From: a bacterium
GTDB lineage: Bacteria; Patescibacteriota; Minisyncoccia; JAJYZQ01
Direction: 5' to 3'
Length of the DNA stretch: 9,005 nucleotides
Assembly (NCBI GenBank): GCA_021799835.1
Contig: JAJYZQ010000008.1
Span: 1-9,005, forward strand
Shown: one piece after another, positions 6,613 through 9,005 of the stretch
How the letters are laid out: each line of letters starts with the position of its first letter
Numbering within the stretch: the first letter of the stretch is position 1
Made by a program: the position numbers and the translations under genes
The notes under the pieces: generated by a model
What the model saw: the letters and a program-made list of their open reading frames with translations, nothing else
Database searches by the model: none
Told to the model about the DNA's origin: nothing

Positions 6613-8079
6613 ATGGTTTCTCCGGGTGCTTTGCTGATCAGTGTTGTGGGCGGATTATTTATTGCATCATTTTTTCGCATTACTTCTGGGCCGCAGGCAG
6701 TGCTTTTTTTGTTTGTGTTGATTATGGTTGCGGTGCTTATTGCGGCGTTTTGGTCGCAGAAGCGTTTTGCGTTGATCGTGCTCGCGTTTTTATGTGCTTT
6801 GATCTTTGGCATCGTGCGGGAAGGCGCGGATACGATACGCCAATCAACCCAAGGAAAAGATAACAACCTTACCCGTGATGCGTTAATACGCGGCACGGTG
6901 GCGTTTATGGGCAATGCCACACCGGATGCGGCATCGTTTTTCTTGCGCGTGGAAAAAATAGACGAGCGGAAGCAACATCCGGAATCGCTGGTGTATGTAT
7001 CGGGAGCGACGCTGGGTCAAACCATATATGCGGGGGATGAAGTAACGCTTCGGTGTTCATGGCGGGCAGTTGACCGCGTTGCACAGAGCGGTTTTGCTGC
7101 GTATGTGCGCGAGCATAATGCGGTTGCTACCTGTTATGCGCCGATCGTGCAAAAAATTTCTCTGCATCGCAATGCTCTTGCTGTGCTCAATGCTGTTTTG
7201 GTTGAACGCCTTGGCAGTAATCTTGTTCCGCCGTATTCGTCAGTTATGCGGGCGATGTTTTTTGGCAATGCATTTTTGGATAAATCGTTTTTTACTCAGC
7301 TCAACGCTATTGGCGTTTCTCACCTTATTGCCATATCTGGGATGAATTTCAGTATGCTCGGCGGGATGTTCTTTTATCTGTTCATACTCGGAGGACTCTG
7401 GCGGCGAGAAGCATTTCTAGCAAGTGCTGCCATCTTGCTTGTTTATGTGCTTATGCTTGGTCCAATGCCCAGTGCTTGGCGGGCATTCCTCAGTTTTATC
7501 ATTCTGGGTTACGCGCTCGCGAGCGGCCGCTATTCTGCGGGACTGCGGATATTGGTTGTTGTGGGAGGACTGCTCATCATTTATCATCCCGCATATAGCA
7601 CGGATATAGGATTTTTATTATCCTTTGGCTCTACCGCGGGGATACTTTTATTTAAGGAATTTTTTGATGATCTGGGCAGGCATCTTCGTATGCCCGCAGG
7701 CATACGCGATATGTTGAGCATCACCCTTGCCGCAGAAGTATGCACGATCCCGTTATTGTTTTACGCATTTGGTTATTTTAGTGCTATCAGCATTATTGCC
7801 AATATCTTATTGGTGCCGATATTTCCGCTCATTATGGGGGTAGGGATACTTCTGATTGTGTTTGGCGGAGGATGGTTGGGGGTGTTAGCGGGCATTGGCG
7901 CACATATCCTGATGACGTACTTTATTACCGTGGTGGAACTATTGAATCGCATACCGCTTACTATTCACTACGCGGCAAATGAAGTGTTCTTGGTAGGATA
8001 TTTCAGCCTTCTTGCCATGGCGGTGTCTGTGGCGCGCTGGCGCAGCCGGCGCAGCGCTGCTGTGCGTGGAATAGCATAG
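6613..8079 (+). CDS. comEC: ComEC/Rec2-type DNA uptake channel, membrane part without MBL domain
   Basis: Polytopic inner-membrane protein that forms the channel carrying single-stranded DNA into the cytoplasm during transformation. 488 residues. Three hydrophobic helices lie within residues 5-66. A soluble DUF4131/OB-like domain spans about 85-195 (GTVAFMGNATPDAASFFLRV; TIYAGDEVTLRCSW). The Competence domain begins near 210 and carries HLIAISGMN at 237-245 (the usual HLLAISGLH motif), SAWRAF near 287, and DIGFLLSFGSTAGILLF, with about seven further helices. It stops in an Arg-rich linker (RWRSRRSAAVRG), where a full-length ComEC would continue to a last helix and the MBL domain. That part is the next gene, five bases on in another frame. 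The ATG at 6613 is the only start available after an in-frame TAG at 6580; it has no Shine-Dalgarno. Confidence 0.9.
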   Translation: MVSPGALLISVVGGLFIASFFRITSGPQAVLFLFVLIMVAVLIAAFWSQKRFALIVLAFLCALIFGIVREGADTIRQSTQGKDNNLTRDALIRGTVAFMGNATPDAASFFLRVEKIDERKQHPESLVYVSGATLGQTIYAGDEVTLRCSWRAVDRVAQSGFAAYVREHNAVATCYAPIVQKISLHRNALAVLNAVLVERLGSNLVPPYSSVMRAMFFGNAFLDKSFFTQLNAIGVSHLIAISGMNFSMLGGMFFYLFILGGLWRREAFLASAAILLVYVLMLGPMPSAWRAFLSFIILGYALASGRYSAGLRILVVVGGLLIIYHPAYSTDIGFLLSFGSTAGILLFKEFFDDLGRHLRMPAGIRDMLSITLAAEVCTIPLLFYAFGYFSAISIIANILLVPIFPLIMGVGILLIVFGGGWLGVLAGIGAHILMTYFITVVELLNRIPLTIHYAANEVFLVGYFSLLAMAVSVARWRSRRSAAVRGIA

Positions 8080-8084
8080 AGCAT

Positions 8085-8879
8085 ATGAATATATCGTGGG
8101 TGAAATGGGCGAGTGTGGTGCTGGGATGTGGCATATTGTATGTAAGCGCAATAAATGCATACCTCCAGGACCATCGGCTTAAAGTGGCCGTTCTTGATGT
8201 GGGTGAGGGTGATGCATTGCTGATTGAAACGCCCTATAAGCAGCGCATAGTCATTGATACGGGTCCGGGAGAAGCGTCATCGTATGATGTTGGTGCGATG
8301 TCTCTGCCATTCAATCATACCGTTGGTCTCTTAGTGCTTTCGCATCCGGATGCTGACCATATTGGAGGAGCGGCAGCAATGATCCGTTCATTTGCCGTGC
8401 AGCGCATCATAACATTAGGACCGGATAGCGTGGATGCGGGGAAATCCGGCGCGTGGAAAATGCTATGGGACACTATTGCTGCTGTGCCCCAAAAGCCAGC
8501 ACTCATCACACCTATGGGACGCATTACCGTAACGCTAGATCATACTGTGACACTTTCACTCAGGGCCCCCGCCTTGCCAGAAGCGAAACCAACAGATTAT
8601 AATGATTACAGCATTGCTGCATTGCTGACCTATCAAGGAAGGATGGTGCTCTCTGCCGGAGATGCGTCAAACACTGAAGAATCGTGGATCGCTGATGAAG
8701 TAGGCAAACCGGTTGATGTGTTGAAGGTCAGCCATCATGGCAGCAAATATTCCACCGCCAATGATTTCCTTGCGCGCATAGCACCTCGTGTGGCGATCAT
8801 TTCAGTGGGACGAAATACGTTCGGCCATCCCAGTCCGCTTACCTTGGCGCGGTTAGCAGCGCATAATATAGCCGTATAA
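8085..8879 (+). CDS. ComEC C-terminal metallo-beta-lactamase domain as a separate gene
   Basis: 264 residues. One helix (about residues 8-26, WASVVLGCGILYVSAI) is followed by LKVAVLDVGEGDALLIE (32-48), the first strands of the ComEC MBL domain. Metal-site motif HPDADH is at 87-92, then SAGDASN, LKVSHHGSKYS and SVGRNTFGHPSP, all typical of ComEC rather than other MBL hydrolases. This domain is proposed to degrade the non-transported DNA strand. Together the two genes make about 752 residues, close to a normal single ComEC. The gap to comEC is five bases with no Shine-Dalgarno, suggesting coupled translation. The gene ends at TAA (8877-8879) exactly where ComEC proteins normally read VYRTDE; the motif continues in frame after the stop. 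It may be functional but shortened, or part of a decaying comEC. Confidence 0.9.
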   Translation: MNISWVKWASVVLGCGILYVSAINAYLQDHRLKVAVLDVGEGDALLIETPYKQRIVIDTGPGEASSYDVGAMSLPFNHTVGLLVLSHPDADHIGGAAAMIRSFAVQRIITLGPDSVDAGKSGAWKMLWDTIAAVPQKPALITPMGRITVTLDHTVTLSLRAPALPEAKPTDYNDYSIAALLTYQGRMVLSAGDASNTEESWIADEVGKPVDVLKVSHHGSKYSTANDFLARIAPRVAIISVGRNTFGHPSPLTLARLAAHNIAV

Positions 8880-8990
8880 CGTACCGACGAGGAGGGGCCG
8901 GTAGTATTGTTTATAAACTCTGTGATCACGGTGAGTGCTGATTGTCTCGGATTTTCTCCGCTGTGCTTGCGCCACCTTACTACTCTGTAA
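8880..8990 (+). pseudogene. In-frame continuation of the ComEC MBL C-terminus beyond a stop
   Basis: Directly after the TAA at 8877-8879, the same frame reads RTDEEGPVVLF, the usual end of ComEC proteins (Y-R-T-D-x-x-G-x-V-x-F). It runs 36 codons to a TAA at 8988-8990; the later residues (from INSVITVSADC) match nothing I recognise. A single base change of TAC or TAT to TAA would explain this with no frame change. It could be a nonsense mutation, a sequencing or assembly error, or less likely read-through. Confidence 0.6.
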
Positions 8991-8996
8991 ATAATT

Positions 8997-9005
8997 ATGG
9001 CAATT
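8997..9005 (+). CDS. Possible start of the next gene, three codons visible
   Basis: ATG GCA ATT begins six bases after the distal TAA at 8988-8990 and runs off the window. No Shine-Dalgarno precedes it, which fits most other starts here. Far too little is visible to name a product, and the ATG could be chance. Confidence 0.2.

Noticed and set aside
8877..8879. Recoded stop codon as a sign of an alternative genetic code
   Set aside because: TAA also ends ftsZ in a normal position right after its C-terminal peptide. TGA ends ftsA and TAG ends nrdJ, cobO and comEC, so reassignment is not supported.

Overview
The window looks like bacterial chromosome from a lineage with a small, streamlined gene set. 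All five complete genes and the one truncated gene lie on the + strand. No mobile-element gene, CRISPR array, rRNA or tRNA is visible. Four of the five visible start codons lack a convincing Shine-Dalgarno sequence. A division pair, a B12-dependent ribonucleotide reductase with its own cobalamin adenosyltransferase, and a ComEC DNA-uptake channel fit a Candidate Phyla Radiation (Patescibacteria/Parcubacteria-like) genome. That placement is an inference from gene style, not from a marker tree. TGA, TAG and TAA all end recognisable genes, so the standard bacterial code applies.

Layout. 2-1102: 3' part of ftsA, cut by the window edge. 1183-2607: ftsZ, 80 bases later. 2608-3040: a 433-base non-coding stretch with an imperfect 15-bp inverted repeat, an intrinsic terminator closing the division operon, a strong sigma70-type promoter, and a leader of about 195 bases that can form several competing hairpins. 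3041-5680: nrdJ, class II ribonucleotide reductase. 5781-6314: cobO/btuR-type cob(I)alamin adenosyltransferase, separated from nrdJ by 100 bases that carry a 13-bp hairpin. 6315-6612: an AT-rich gap with a possible promoter. 6613-8079: comEC, membrane-channel part only. 8085-8879: the ComEC metallo-beta-lactamase domain as a separate gene in another frame. After 8879 the reading frame continues recognisably as ComEC for about ten residues beyond a TAA codon.

How they work together. FtsA anchors FtsZ filaments to the membrane for division. NrdJ makes deoxyribonucleotides using adenosylcobalamin, and CobO makes that cofactor by adenosylating scavenged corrinoid, so the pair is a compact dNTP-supply unit. 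The two ComEC pieces together would form the inner-membrane channel and nuclease-like domain for uptake of single-stranded DNA.

The most notable items are the structured leader of nrdJ, which is not a recognisable canonical cobalamin riboswitch, and the double interruption of comEC: a frame change in the linker before the MBL domain and a stop codon inside the conserved C-terminal motif.
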